From NCBI GenBank assembly GCA_037178625.1, contig CM074128.1:1426001-1490000 (forward strand): a stretch of DNA of 64,000 bases, written 5' to 3'. The notes below the pieces were generated by a model. That model was not told the DNA's origin and did not search any database. It saw only the letters and a program-made list of their open reading frames with translations. Each line of letters opens with the position of its first letter. Positions within the stretch are counted from its first letter, which is position 1. A program made the position numbers and the translations under genes. Shown here piece by piece: positions 44,067 through 54,501 of this stretch. Origin of the DNA: Skeletonema tropicum (Eukaryota; Bacillariophyta; Thalassiosirophyceae; Thalassiosirales; Thalassiosiraceae).

Positions 44067-47000
44067 TCAAGCAACACTAGCTTCAACTTCAGGTTGGGAA
44101 AGAAGTTGAGAAGTTTCTGCAGCTTCTACTTGTTCAAGAATGATTGGGGGCTCTTCTTCCACCTCTATGTCATTTTCGGATTCTCCATCAGTAACGACTT
44201 CCCCGGACAATTCGCTCACAACTGCTGCCAAAGCATCACTCATGGGTGAAATAGCTCTGATTTCTTTCACCAAGCTCTCTCTTATGGAAGAGACCTTTGG
44301 CTCATTCAACAGGCATTTGGCAAGCAACAAACTGCTACGCTTGTTATTCAAGATACTCAGAAGAACTTCCTTCATCCCAGGTCCAACCATATCAAGGAAT
44401 GACGCACTGTCATTGTCTCCAGTTTGAACGATGATAGAACGTATGACGTAAATAATTGTTGCAAGTGCTTGGGTCGCAATTTGTTCATCCCTCAGTGAAG
44501 TGATGATGGATAATGAATCCATAATGATCTCTTTCTCATTTGTGCCTGGGGCTACATCCTTCAAATGCAAAAGTATTTCCTTGAAAACAGTGGTATCTCC
44601 ATCATCTTTAAGAGATCTAATTGCAACGTGGAAAAGAGAACCCAATAACGACTCCCTGGTTTTGATATTGTCTGTAGCACCGAGCACTTGGCACCACTTG
44701 GAAAAATGAATGAGTAGTAATGATTCACCACCACTGATTGACAGCCACTCTGCAAACGTTGACAAGACAGAGCTTGCTGAAGCGATTAAAACTGCGCTGA
44801 TAGAAGAGGTATGCTTCGACGTCTCCGGCAACGTATTTAAAGTAGCCTGGTCAGAGGAAAGAAATGATACATCACTCTCTCTTGCAGACCTCCGATTGCT
44901 CTTGCGTCTAGGTAGATCGTCGCAGCTCATCGGGGAGCCAATACCAGATATGGCTGATATGTCAAGCTTGCTGAGCGAGTTTTCTTCTTCAGCTGCTACT
45001 GATTTCATCATTGATGGAATAATGTTATCTGTGACCCACGCCAGGAGGTCCTTGGCTTCTTGTGACAGTCTCATAGGCACTTCACCTTTGATTGCTTCTT
45101 GGTGAATAAGGAGCCTTCCATAGCACTCAATTGCGTTGCCAATGTGCTTGATCTTAGCGATGCTAACTTCACTCGAGTGTGATTTGACGATTGTCTCTGC
45201 AGCAGCTCTTGCACTTTGGAGGGCTGTAGAAATAGCAGTCAAAGAAGCATCCGACTTGATAATAGAATCTCTGGCAGAAAGAGAAGCAGGGTACGATCCT
45301 TTCAGTATGTTACCAAGGATGCCTAAAGACGTTTCAATATCAAGTTGAGGCAGCTCATCTTTAGTAGCTGCCTTCTTCCCACGCTGCTTCCGTTTCTTTG
45401 TTTGTCTTGGCTTTCCGTCTGGATTTTCAGGCGAGAAGTAGTTCAGAATGGAACTCGAAAGACACTGCGCAACGTCCTCAGTCATACCCCACTGACACAA
45501 GAGAGCCATGTTGGGACTGAAATTCACTCGTGTACGTTTTTCGGGCGGCATGTCTGTTGCCTTCGAAAGTTCACCAATGACATGTGCTCGTAGTCCGTCA
45601 ATCTCGGTCTCTTTCATCTTTCCAGCGCAGTTCAAAATAGCAACGCACGCACGAGAACACTCGGCCATCTTAGAATCTTCCAAGTCTTCCACCGTCTTGG
45701 ACTCAAAGTGTGAATAGACTTCAGTCAGAACGTTACCAGAAAACACTTCCATTAGAATATCTGCTGCAGACTCATTTTGTTCATGTTCAAGATCTGCCTC
45801 AATGGAGCCCCAGAGAATTGATATGCTTTCGGCAATCGTTGCCATGAGTGCTGTGTTGGGCGGTACCTTAGCGCTATCAATTTCATCGTCAGCCATTACA
45901 ATGGACAAGTTGCTGATGTCTTCACAATTCATTTTCTTGTCTTGAACAATCAGCATGCAGAGACATCTCATGAGCGCAGCGATCAATTTCGAGATTGAGT
46001 TCACACCTAATTGAGTCCCTGCGTTGCGATAAAATGTGACCGCGGCATCTGGATTATCCGTGAGGAGCCGGAGAGTCCTGTTGATAATGTCGCTCATGGT
46101 TTTGTTTTTGCCAACTGGGAAGAAGGAATTACTCAGCAATTCAGAAAGTCCAATGGCAACTGGACCTGTGGGATTATTGCGACCTCTTCCTTCATCAGCT
46201 AAACGACCGAGTAAGTTTTGAGGATCGACAATGTGATAATATTTCATTCCACGAATTTTCTTTACAAACAGCAACATTTCAACAACTGCAAGACGGACTT
46301 TCTCTGACTTATCGTGGATGAGATTACCAAGTGATGGAAGCAGTGATCGCAGAACAGCGTGTGTTTTATCTTCTTCCAATAGAGTTGTAACAGTCTTTAT
46401 CGCCGTGGCCCTTACGGCTGTTGATGTGACGTCAGATGCGTGCTTGGCAATGATATCTAGAAAGATCGGACATGCAAACATGATTGAGCCATATACATGC
46501 AGATGGAAGGAAAGGATAAAGCATTGTCTCATACATATAAGGGAACAACTTACGATTCAGTAGTTTTCGAATATCATTGGCCGGAATGGCAACCCAAAAC
46601 TGAGATAAAATCTTGCCTGTCGCATTCGATCCAGCCACGCGAACAGCAGCAACTTCATCTGACATCAGAGATACCAGTGCCTCCACACTCTTTTGAACAC
46701 ACGCCTCAGTCCATTCTCGCCCAGCATTGGGATCACGCAATGGGAATGTATCTATCAATACTACTGCAGCCTGTAGCCTAACACGTGAATTTGTGGCTGC
46801 CAAAGATCTCCACAGCAATGGACCGTAACATCGATGCAACATGCTTTCTACATCTGGAGACTTTTTATTCAAGTAGAACTTGTCCAGAACAATTCGAATT
46901 GAGCTTGCAATCTTGGGATTCGCCGCATGAATCTGATAGTACATCATATCCTGCAGCGCATTCTCTTCAATAGAGGTTTGAATCTCTCCCAACTCCTCCT

Positions 47001-48084
47001 CTACTTCCTCATCTTCGTTCTTCTTGTCTACCGATTGTTTCCACGCATTGTAATAAATTTCTCCATAGGCATTCAAAATACTCTTCTTGGCTTCAAACAT
47101 TTGAACTTTAATTGCCTTGTGCAAATCCACCACCAATGATGCATCGACATGAAACAAATGAGTAATAAATTTCTTTCCTTCCGTCGATTGGAGGAATAAT
47201 GGATTTGTCACAGTCCGCAACAAATGATTCTTCAATGTAGTAATGGAATCACACTCAAAGTCCAACAAGTCAATAGCATCACGGATGGAACATAATCGCT
47301 TCACATCATTCTTTTGCGCCGTATCTTCCAAACTTTTCACCAACAATAGTGGAATGAGCTGTGTCACAAATAACTCTTTATCTTCAAAATTTCCATGCCA
47401 CCAATTCTCACACATGGAGAAGATGGCCGATTGGGTGACCATACCCTCCTTACCACAATTTTGTAGTGGAAAGAGTAAATCATGTAGCATTTCGGCTACT
47501 TCAAATGCCTCATCAATAACTTCAACTCTCTTTGAGTTGTTATTAGTAATAGTAGCAGTAGCACCACCTTTTCTCTGCCTCCTCAACAGTCCATCCAAAT
47601 ACGCATCGACCAAAAACGCACAAATTCGTAAATATACCACTGCCAACGATGAAGCCGCATTCGCATCCACAATAATGTCACCATTGTCATCTCGATCGGG
47701 AGTGTAACTTTCTTCATCGACCACCTTGCGCAAGAGAGGTGTGAGGCCGGAGAAGAGACGGCGGGCACGTGTTTTGTTGAATTTGGGTGATTTGACAATG
47801 TTGCAGAGGATGTCGCGGCGTTGTCGTGTGGTTAGTTTGGTGGTAGTGGTGGTGGCATCGTTGTTGTTGTTATTGTTGGAGTGATAGAAAAAGTCGACGA
47901 GAGGTCGGCAGGAGATGACACTTTCTTCGACTGCCGCAAAGAGATCGGTGTGGTCGAGAGATACTACAGCGGCAGCGTTATCATCGTCGTCGTCGTCTAT
48001 TTCTCTTTCGGCGAATGAAATATCGGCATCGCCGTCGGCTGGTGGTGCCTCCATGGTAATGTCGTCCTCTTGTTTGGCCGGCAT
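44067..48084 (-). CDS. NCAPG2: condensin II complex subunit G2
   Basis: HEAT-repeat subunit of condensin II, which compacts chromosomes in the nucleus. Exons 48084-46554 and 46456-44067 join across a 97-bp intron (GTAAGT...TTTCTAG) to give 1,306 residues. The condensin-II G2 core lies on both sides of the splice: MLHRCYGPLLWRSLAATNSR, RVRLQAAVVLIDTFPLRDPN, then AIKTVTTLLEEDKTHAVLRS, LLPSLGNLIHDKSEKVRLAV and GLSELLSNSFFPVGK. N- and C-termini are acidic. I chose the ATG at 48084 (context CCACCATG) over an in-frame ATG at 48159 that would add a hydrophobic 25-residue stretch unsuited to a nuclear protein. It is divergent from the RNase HII gene; its partner subunit H2 lies about 3.8 kb away. Confidence 0.9.
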
Positions 48085-48270
48085 GGTGGTTTGGTCAAGG
48101 GGTTTGGTGCGGGGTGCGGCCAAAAAAAAGCCAAAGCTAAAAAAAAAAGAAACTGCCATTTTTTAGATTAGAGATTCTACGTCGGAACTGATACAAATCC
48201 ACCTCTATTGCAACCATCACGGCGCGCGGCGTTCCACAAACATAAAACAGTAGGTACATAACACCACACC
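48085..48270. promoter_or_regulatory. short bidirectional promoter region (CAP-G2 / RNase HII)
   Basis: Only about 186 bp separate the start codons of two divergent genome-maintenance genes, so they must share promoter sequence. No specific element is claimed. Confidence 0.5.
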
Positions 48271-49434
48271 ATGATCCGCCGCCTCTACTACTTGGCGCTC
48301 CTACCTAATCCGACAACCAGGAGCTTTGCTTTCTCCCCACCTCAATTCACAATGTCTGGACATCGCCGCAGTGCCAGGCTGCAAGGTCAGCCACCATCCA
48401 CATTGACTGCGCTACCTCAAAAACGAGATAGTAGCAGCACATCTAATGATTACAGCTCCCTGAAGGTTGTGGAATTGAGAGACTTGCTCAAGAAGCGTGG
48501 ATTGCCAGTTTCGGGTGTCAAAGCTGATCTTATTGAGAGGTTGACGACGTCATCTTCTAGTGGTGTAGCTACTACCTCAACTTCCAACAACAAGCCAAAG
48601 CGCATCAAAAAAGACACCAAATCCAAACCAACCTCCAATAATAATTCACAAACACCGCCACAAGAATCTTATTGTCTACCAAGAACACGTGAACATCAAC
48701 TCCAATCTCAATCATCATCTCTACAAGTAATTGGTGTAGACGAAGCAGGACGTGGTCCACTAGCCGGACCAGTAGTCGCAGCAGCTGCCATTGTGCCCAT
48801 GGACATTGCAGGAATTATCGACTCTAAAAAGATTACCAAGGAAGACGAACGTGAACGGCTATACGAAGAATTGATGCGTAGTCCGAATATACGATATGCG
48901 GTGGCAGTGGTGAGTGCCAAGAGGATTGATGAGATTAATATATTGCAGGCGACGTTAGAGGGGATGAGGATGGCTGTGGAGGGTGTTATGGGTGTTCGTA
49001 CGATTGAGGAGAATGGGGATAATGTTGCTTCGCCTCGAAGAATGGAACATTCTTATATTGTGACTGGAGGAGTAGTAGATAATGATGATGTTGCAACTGC
49101 AACAGCAACATCCTATCACGCTCTCATTGATGGCAACAAAATACCCAAAGAAATGCCCTGCAACGCAGAATCCATGACCAAGGGTGATGGTCGAGAGTAT
49201 TCCATCGGCGCGGCATCCATCCTTGCCAAGGTGACACGAGATCGACTCATGCACGAATATGATCAACTTTATCCGGAGTACAATCTGAGTCAACACAAGG
49301 GATATCCGACTGCGGCGCATATGAGCGCTGTGAGTGAGTTTGGTGCGTCTCCGATTCATAGGCGGACGTTTGCTCCGTTGAAGCACTGGGAGTTTGATGA
49401 CAATGGCAAGATTATTGGTGATAAGAAATCATAA
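48271..49434 (+). CDS. ribonuclease HII with N-terminal SAP domain
   Basis: 387 residues, single exon. RNase H2 type enzymes cut RNA in RNA-DNA hybrids and remove misincorporated ribonucleotides. Catalytic signature VIGVDEAGRGPLAGP (D157, E158), then DSKKIT, ALIDGNKIP and AKVTRDRLMHEYD supply the DEDD residues; SQHKGYPTAAH is the conserved C-terminal motif. A SAP DNA-binding motif (ELRDLLKKRGLPVSGVKADL) lies at about 63-92 with a basic Ser-rich linker. The first 27 residues (MIRRLYYLALLP...) resemble an organelle presequence, and a second ATG begins SGHRRSARL, a more nuclear-looking start, so dual targeting is possible. An insertion of about 30 residues (ENGDNVASPRR...TATATS) precedes the third acidic motif. 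The single-chain bacterial-type HII layout, not the eukaryotic H2A heterotrimer, is the better match by eye. Confidence 0.92.
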   Translation: MIRRLYYLALLPNPTTRSFAFSPPQFTMSGHRRSARLQGQPPSTLTALPQKRDSSSTSNDYSSLKVVELRDLLKKRGLPVSGVKADLIERLTTSSSSGVATTSTSNNKPKRIKKDTKSKPTSNNNSQTPPQESYCLPRTREHQLQSQSSSLQVIGVDEAGRGPLAGPVVAAAAIVPMDIAGIIDSKKITKEDERERLYEELMRSPNIRYAVAVVSAKRIDEINILQATLEGMRMAVEGVMGVRTIEENGDNVASPRRMEHSYIVTGGVVDNDDVATATATSYHALIDGNKIPKEMPCNAESMTKGDGREYSIGAASILAKVTRDRLMHEYDQLYPEYNLSQHKGYPTAAHMSAVSEFGASPIHRRTFAPLKHWEFDDNGKIIGDKKS

Positions 49435-49582
49435 TTAGTCTTTTGGTTACACTTTTATATAATATATACATTGTGTAGCGAGTCATTGAACTACATGGCA
49501 CGAAGTACATTATATTATCGTACAACTCACAGCGCCATGTCGATCAAAGAGAGAACAAACATCATCATGATTCAGCGTATTG

Positions 49583-50870
49583 TTAGACGGGTTCTATGCA
49601 ATCCGTACAGCAAGAGCATTCGACTTTTTGACAGTCTGCTATCAGCGTGTTTAACTTTCCACCTTGTCCATTGGACTTGATGGTATCACAAACTTGAGAT
49701 GGCATTTTACCTGTAAAGTTGTTTTTTGATAGAGTAAATAAGTACCGCTGTGTGAAGATTGTGTAGAAGAGAGAAGAGGATGTGAGCACAGATAAACATA
49801 ATAAGTAAGTATCAGAATGATGAAGGATGACCATATCATGATGAAAGAGTAACTGTACACTCACCAAGCTTCTTCTTGCCTCCCATTTCCTCGGGAATAG
49901 TCCCTTCCATCATATTGTTGTCAATCTGAAAGAACGTCAGTGTTTGCAGCTGTCCAATCTTGGGACTTATTGTGCCAGTCAATTGATTATTATTCAAATA
50001 AATTTGTTGAAGAGTCGTTGCATCATAAATCTCTTCCGGTATTTCACCGCTAAGCTGATTGTAATCCAAATCGAGAATGATTAGAGGGAGTTGTCCAAGC
50101 TTGGATGGGATGCTTCCACTCAATTTCCCCTTTTCGAGAAGTAGGAACTAAAGATTGTACAAGTGAGATAATTCATCGATGAGAGTTCCCTGTAACCCAT
50201 TCTCTTCAAACTCAATCTGACTGATTGTACCCTTCTTTGAATCGTCGGCATCGTCATCGTGACAGGCAGTAGAGGCCCACTCACAAACAGACACAGGCGA
50301 TAGCCACGGTTTTGTACCATATACTCGCTTCTTTCCTATATTGTACTGTGTCGCTGATAACGTGCACTTATCATTAGCCTCGTCTATAGCCGACTGAGAG
50401 TTATAATCTGTGGGTGCATTACATTCATTCCAATTGCCGCCAACAGTAGCAAAGTAGAAAGATGCCATGATGTAACGTTGGACCCACTCTGGGCTGTTAG
50501 TGGCAAGAGACATGTGCTGTCATCATTCATGATCCAGTGGAGGGCACGTGCTTGAGGTGATGTAGGGTCATCAAGTGTCTCTTTCGAAGTGATGCCGATG
50601 AGTTGATGAGGGATAGAAGTTGGTTGGTTCTCTGACTGTCCATTTTCCACGGGTGCATCATTGTTGTTCAAACTGAAGCTGTAGCTGTAGCTGTAGCTGT
50701 AGCTGTAGCTGTAGCTGTAGCTGTAGCTGCCTCCAGAGCGTTTGAAAGATTTGCTAGCCTTTCCAGCCTTGGAGTAGCGAAGTAAGCGCTGTTCCGGCCG
50801 TAGATGATACGGCGACAGCAGAGGCAAGAGCCGCCGCTGCCATGGCCACCGAGTATTTCATGACCACCAT
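49583..50870 (-). pseudogene. secreted leucine-rich repeat protein, inactivated
   Basis: A diatom-type secreted LRR gene with several lesions. A signal peptide (MKYSVAMAAAALASAVAV) starts at 50861 (or 50870), but its frame stops at 50754. The next segment (RLLRYSKAGKASKSFKRSGG, then a Ser-Tyr repeat) is in another frame. From about 50520 the original frame resumes (EWVQRYIMASFYFATVGGNW). An in-frame TAG at 50148-50150 replaces what looks like Glu in LYNL*FLLLEKGKLSGSIP. LRRs follow (LPLIILDLDYNQLSGEIP, LQQIYLNNNQLTGTISP), then a GTGAGT donor at about 49865 and a last exon ending CSCCTDCIEPV, whose frame does not join simply. Two compensating frameshifts plus a nonsense codon argue for a pseudogene rather than a sequencing error, though both could contribute. 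Confidence 0.8.
50677..50730. repeat. hexanucleotide microsatellite (AGCTGT)n
   Basis: About nine copies of AGCTGT inside the LRR pseudogene; on the minus strand they encode alternating Ser-Tyr. Slippage here could alter length but not frame, as the unit is 6 bp. Confidence 0.95.
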
Positions 50871-50997
50871 AATAGAAACCAACTTGGATGTTTCAACACA
50901 TGCTTACTGATGAAGAAGATGGAGTGAGGTCGACTGAGATTTGCCAAGTGCACAAATCACGTTGCTGGTTTGCTGGTGGAGGATCCACCAATTTGAA

Positions 50998-51623
50998 TAG
51001 CGTAATGGAATTTCAAAAGGGTGAAATTTCACTACTGCAACTTTCGTGAAATTTACAGGGTGAAAGTTGCACCAATTTTGGCCAACAATGAAATTTCACA
51101 AAAATTCTGGCGCGAACGGATGGTACTGAACCAACACGTAGCACAAAAATAACCTAAGACCCTTCATTCCACCAACCACCAAACCCCAAAGAACACCACG
51201 CACCATCCAGATGATGAGTTTGTCATCAAACTGTTATGCAGGATCATCTGACTTCTATCGATTGGTTGCTAAGCCTCTAATGTCTATGGGAACTGTCGGA
51301 TCGATGGATTGTGAGCGTAGGGCCAAACCTCTGAAGAACAGCATTCTTGTGAAGGATAGGAATAGGATGAAGGATCCAACTGGTGTTGCACTTCTTCGAG
51401 GGAAGGAAAACCTCCGTCATATCATGGATGCGAAGAAGATGCTTGGAAAGAAGCTTGCTGACAGTCTCTCTTAGAGTGATGTGTTGACTGCAGAGTGCAA
51501 AGTATTACGACTATCTCAGGATAAGCTAGAGTGAAATTTAATCCCTTGAAATTTCTGAAATTTCTGAAATTTCAACCTGCAATTTTCAACCCCCTCCAAA
51601 AATGGTGAAATTCCATTACGCTA
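50998..51623. mobile_element. hAT-type non-autonomous transposon with perfect TIRs and 8-bp TSD
   Basis: A 626-bp element. The ends are perfect 18-bp inverted repeats (TAGCGTAATGGAATTTCA at 50998-51015 and its complement at 51606-51623). An exact 8-bp direct repeat AATTTGAA flanks it (50990-50997 and 51624-51631). Short TIRs starting TAG.G plus an 8-bp duplication are the hallmark of hAT transposition. The subterminal regions contain many GAAATTTC motifs, as expected for transposase-binding sites. Inside is one short ORF. The perfect ends suggest recent insertion. Confidence 0.92.
51211..51474 (+). CDS. small ORF inside the hAT element, probable transposase C-terminal remnant
   Basis: 87 codons with ATG and stop, wholly inside the TIR-bounded element. 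The central part (VGSMDCERRAKPLKNSIL, then KDRNRMKDPTGVALLRGKEN) resembles the end of the hAT dimerisation region (SA..ER.......K..RN.L......L....NLR). It is far too short to be an active transposase. It may be a relic left after internal deletion, or could still be expressed as a small protein. Confidence 0.5.
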   Translation: MMSLSSNCYAGSSDFYRLVAKPLMSMGTVGSMDCERRAKPLKNSILVKDRNRMKDPTGVALLRGKENLRHIMDAKKMLGKKLADSLS

Positions 51624-51850
51624 AATTTGAATTTTGCAGTCATCTGCGATACATGCGTAGGAATAACTACAGTTTTGAATTTGATTTATTGGGAGATCTT
51701 GCTTAGCGAGATGGGCGGATTGACCGTTTGCTTTTTGTGTGAGCCGCCTTCCGTGTCACCAAAAGTGCCGCAGTAGATAGATCGACAATGGTGGACGCTG
51801 GCCTTCCTACCGACCGACCGACAGCTCATCCATAACACGACATCAAAAAC

Positions 51851-54250
51851 ATGACAGCAACAATACGAACAAGAGACGATCGCACCGCCGAAGAAGAGTC
51901 AACCAAACAACCATCCATCGACATTCAACCTCTTCGTGACCTGGCCCGAAATTTCGATATTGACATTGAACCCTACCTCCAAGAATATTTACAACAAACC
52001 ACTGACTTTCTCAACAACAATACTGATGGTAATGATGTCAAATCCAACTTTTCACAAGCAGCATTAAAAATCCAAAACTCTGCCGCAATCTACAATCGCA
52101 AGGTTGATTTTCTCCATCAGGTAGTCTATGAGGTCTTTCATGATTTCATCCAGGCGCAATTAATGCACTCCTCAAAGAAGAAGAAGCGCAAGTCCTCCAG
52201 AGGGAGTGGAGGGGGAGATGTAGACATTGAGACATTTCACGAGTATGATCCCGACTTGCAATTTTTATTATTGGATGATGTATTGCCGACGGATCGGACA
52301 GAGGGCAATCGTAAGATTAATTTACGAGAGTCTGAAGTGAATGAGAATGGTGATGGTGGTGATTTGACCATGATGAATTTGGATAATACCATGGCGACTA
52401 ATGTGCTTGGTATGGGCAACAACAATGACAACAATCGCACACCTACCAATAACGACGTGACACTCCTCTCATTAGGTGGGGTCATGTCGGCAACACGAAT
52501 GATGGACCAAAATGGAACATTCATGATTACACGTCAAAGTTTGGGACAGTCCTCCCCCACGGCATTGTCGAGGATGCTCATGGCCAATCTACAGGGTGGA
52601 CCGAATGGTACTGTGGGGGATGGGAACCTGCGGTTGTTGGCGGGGATGTGTGATGTGGGGAGTGATGGGGCGTTGCTCATGCCGGGGACGCGAACGAGTG
52701 TGTTTATTAATGGTGAGGCTGCCATGATGGGTGGAGCAGCGGCTGGTGGAGGGAATGAGGATGGTACGATTGAAATCTTTCCTGGTGGGCTTTCTCCTGG
52801 ACCGGAGGATGCGGATAGGAACAATAGTTTTGGAATGGCAGGAAATGACGATGGAGCATCTTTCGGTAATAATAACGTTGATGACTTTGGAGATGACAAT
52901 GACAATGGAGTGGGGTTCGAATTCAACCATGATTACGCTCCGGAAGAGCAAGAGAATGAGGATGATATTGATACTCCAAAAGTGTTGAACTTTAATCAAA
53001 CCAAGCAGCAGCAGCAACCTCTCAAAAAGAAGAAGATAGTGGAAGATCCCTGGGCAGTGCTGGATCCTCATGAACCGTCTAAGGATAAGGTTCAGCCTCT
53101 TCGCATTGGTATGACGTATCGTCTTCCTCAAGGACTAGACGATGAGGATCGTCCTTCCGTTTCTGTCACGGGTTCCAGAACACGAGGAAAGGCCACTGCA
53201 AAAAAGAAGTCAGCAAGCAATGCGAGGTACAGCAATGACGACTTTCATCAACCACCATTCCTTGCCGATGTTACATTTGATGAAGGCCATGATAATGCCG
53301 AGGATGGAGATGTGTCCTTTCAAGTTGAGACAGGTGTTCACGTAAATTTGCTGAAATCAAACGAGTTGATATTTGGTGATGAGTTTGCGTATGTTGCCAA
53401 GGCGCATGCGAAGCACAAAGATGCTGTGAAGCGAAAGAGAAGGCTCCAGCAGCAGCAACAACAACAACAGCAGGATGATGGTCTGGAAGCTGATCCATAT
53501 CGTGACAATCATTATAACGACTACGACGATGAAAATGATGACTATGGCGGCGGCGGTGGTGGCTTTAATTTTGATGACGGAGATGATGGAAGTTTTGGAG
53601 CCGGTGACAATGAGACTCTACCAGCAGCAAATCGCAGTAATGTGGATTTCACTGCCATCGATGACGTGTTTGCTTCTTCTGGATTCAATGCAAATGCCTA
53701 CAATGACGATGATGAATTTGGTGACAGCTCTCAACAAACATTTGAAGATTTGTGTCGAGCGCATTTACGAAAGTTTGCAAAGAGTGCAGAAATGTATGCA
53801 AAGGAAACTCAGCTGACAAAACGGGTGGGGGCTTGGCAAACTGGATTGGCACCTTTGCTTGAGGAGCAGGAGGAGAGACCCGCATTTGACATTCATGACG
53901 TTGGACGTGTCGTTTTGGATAAAATTGAAAGCACATTGACTAATGTTCGGAAGCGAACTTCGACTGGTGAGAAGAAAGTTGACAAATCATCAAGTCAGAA
54001 TAATCGAGTTGGTTTCTCGGCAATTTTTACAAAGGATTGTGAAGATTATGAAGTGTGTCGTGTCTTTCTATCCACTCTTATGCTATGCAACTGTGGCAAT
54101 ATCACTATTCACAATGGTGGCGACGGAGAAAGACTTGCAAAGGATCTTCAAGTCGAGCTTCTGGACGCTATGTTTCAGCCACCGATGGAGACGTACCTCG
54201 CTCCCAGTGAACGAGTACAAGACGGAGTGACTGGTGACAAGGAGAATTAG
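51851..54250 (+). CDS. NCAPH2: condensin II complex subunit H2 (kleisin)
   Basis: 799 residues, single exon. The kleisin subunit of condensin II bridges the SMC heads and binds the HEAT subunits. The N-terminal CNDH2 domain is clear: IQPLRDLARNFDIDIEPYLQ, then NFSQAALKIQNSAAIYNRKV and LLLDDVLPTD. A mid motif EDPWAVLDPHEPSKDK matches the family's DPW..LDPHE. The C-terminal domain at about 630-700 has FEDLCRAHLRKFAKSAEMYA and PLLEEQEERPAFDIHDVGR, ending with a winged-helix-like VCRVFLSTLMLCNCGNITI. The long middle is acidic and Asn/Asp/Gly-rich, with a Gln tract near 540. It lies near the CAP-G2 gene, separated by RNase HII, an LRR pseudogene and a hAT element. Confidence 0.92.
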   Translation: MTATIRTRDDRTAEEESTKQPSIDIQPLRDLARNFDIDIEPYLQEYLQQTTDFLNNNTDGNDVKSNFSQAALKIQNSAAIYNRKVDFLHQVVYEVFHDFIQAQLMHSSKKKKRKSSRGSGGGDVDIETFHEYDPDLQFLLLDDVLPTDRTEGNRKINLRESEVNENGDGGDLTMMNLDNTMATNVLGMGNNNDNNRTPTNNDVTLLSLGGVMSATRMMDQNGTFMITRQSLGQSSPTALSRMLMANLQGGPNGTVGDGNLRLLAGMCDVGSDGALLMPGTRTSVFINGEAAMMGGAAAGGGNEDGTIEIFPGGLSPGPEDADRNNSFGMAGNDDGASFGNNNVDDFGDDNDNGVGFEFNHDYAPEEQENEDDIDTPKVLNFNQTKQQQQPLKKKKIVEDPWAVLDPHEPSKDKVQPLRIGMTYRLPQGLDDEDRPSVSVTGSRTRGKATAKKKSASNARYSNDDFHQPPFLADVTFDEGHDNAEDGDVSFQVETGVHVNLLKSNELIFGDEFAYVAKAHAKHKDAVKRKRRLQQQQQQQQQDDGLEADPYRDNHYNDYDDENDDYGGGGGGFNFDDGDDGSFGAGDNETLPAANRSNVDFTAIDDVFASSGFNANAYNDDDEFGDSSQQTFEDLCRAHLRKFAKSAEMYAKETQLTKRVGAWQTGLAPLLEEQEERPAFDIHDVGRVVLDKIESTLTNVRKRTSTGEKKVDKSSSQNNRVGFSAIFTKDCEDYEVCRVFLSTLMLCNCGNITIHNGGDGERLAKDLQVELLDAMFQPPMETYLAPSERVQDGVTGDKEN

Positions 54251-54501
54251 TTCACGAGTTCCTCGAATGTTGACAATGTTCATTGGTACAAGAGAAAGTC
54301 ATTTGGATGTGAAGCGGCCTATATCATAGTGGCCGTGTCTGCATAGATTCCTAAATTCATCTTTAATTGTTATTTACAATCTGCTATTAATGTACACAAA
54401 AGACCTCTTGCACACATGAAATCTGATCACAACACATACTACTCTTGCGCAAGGAATGTACCTGAGGTTCCATTCGGTTTGTGGCTTGATCAAAGCCGCA
54501 C

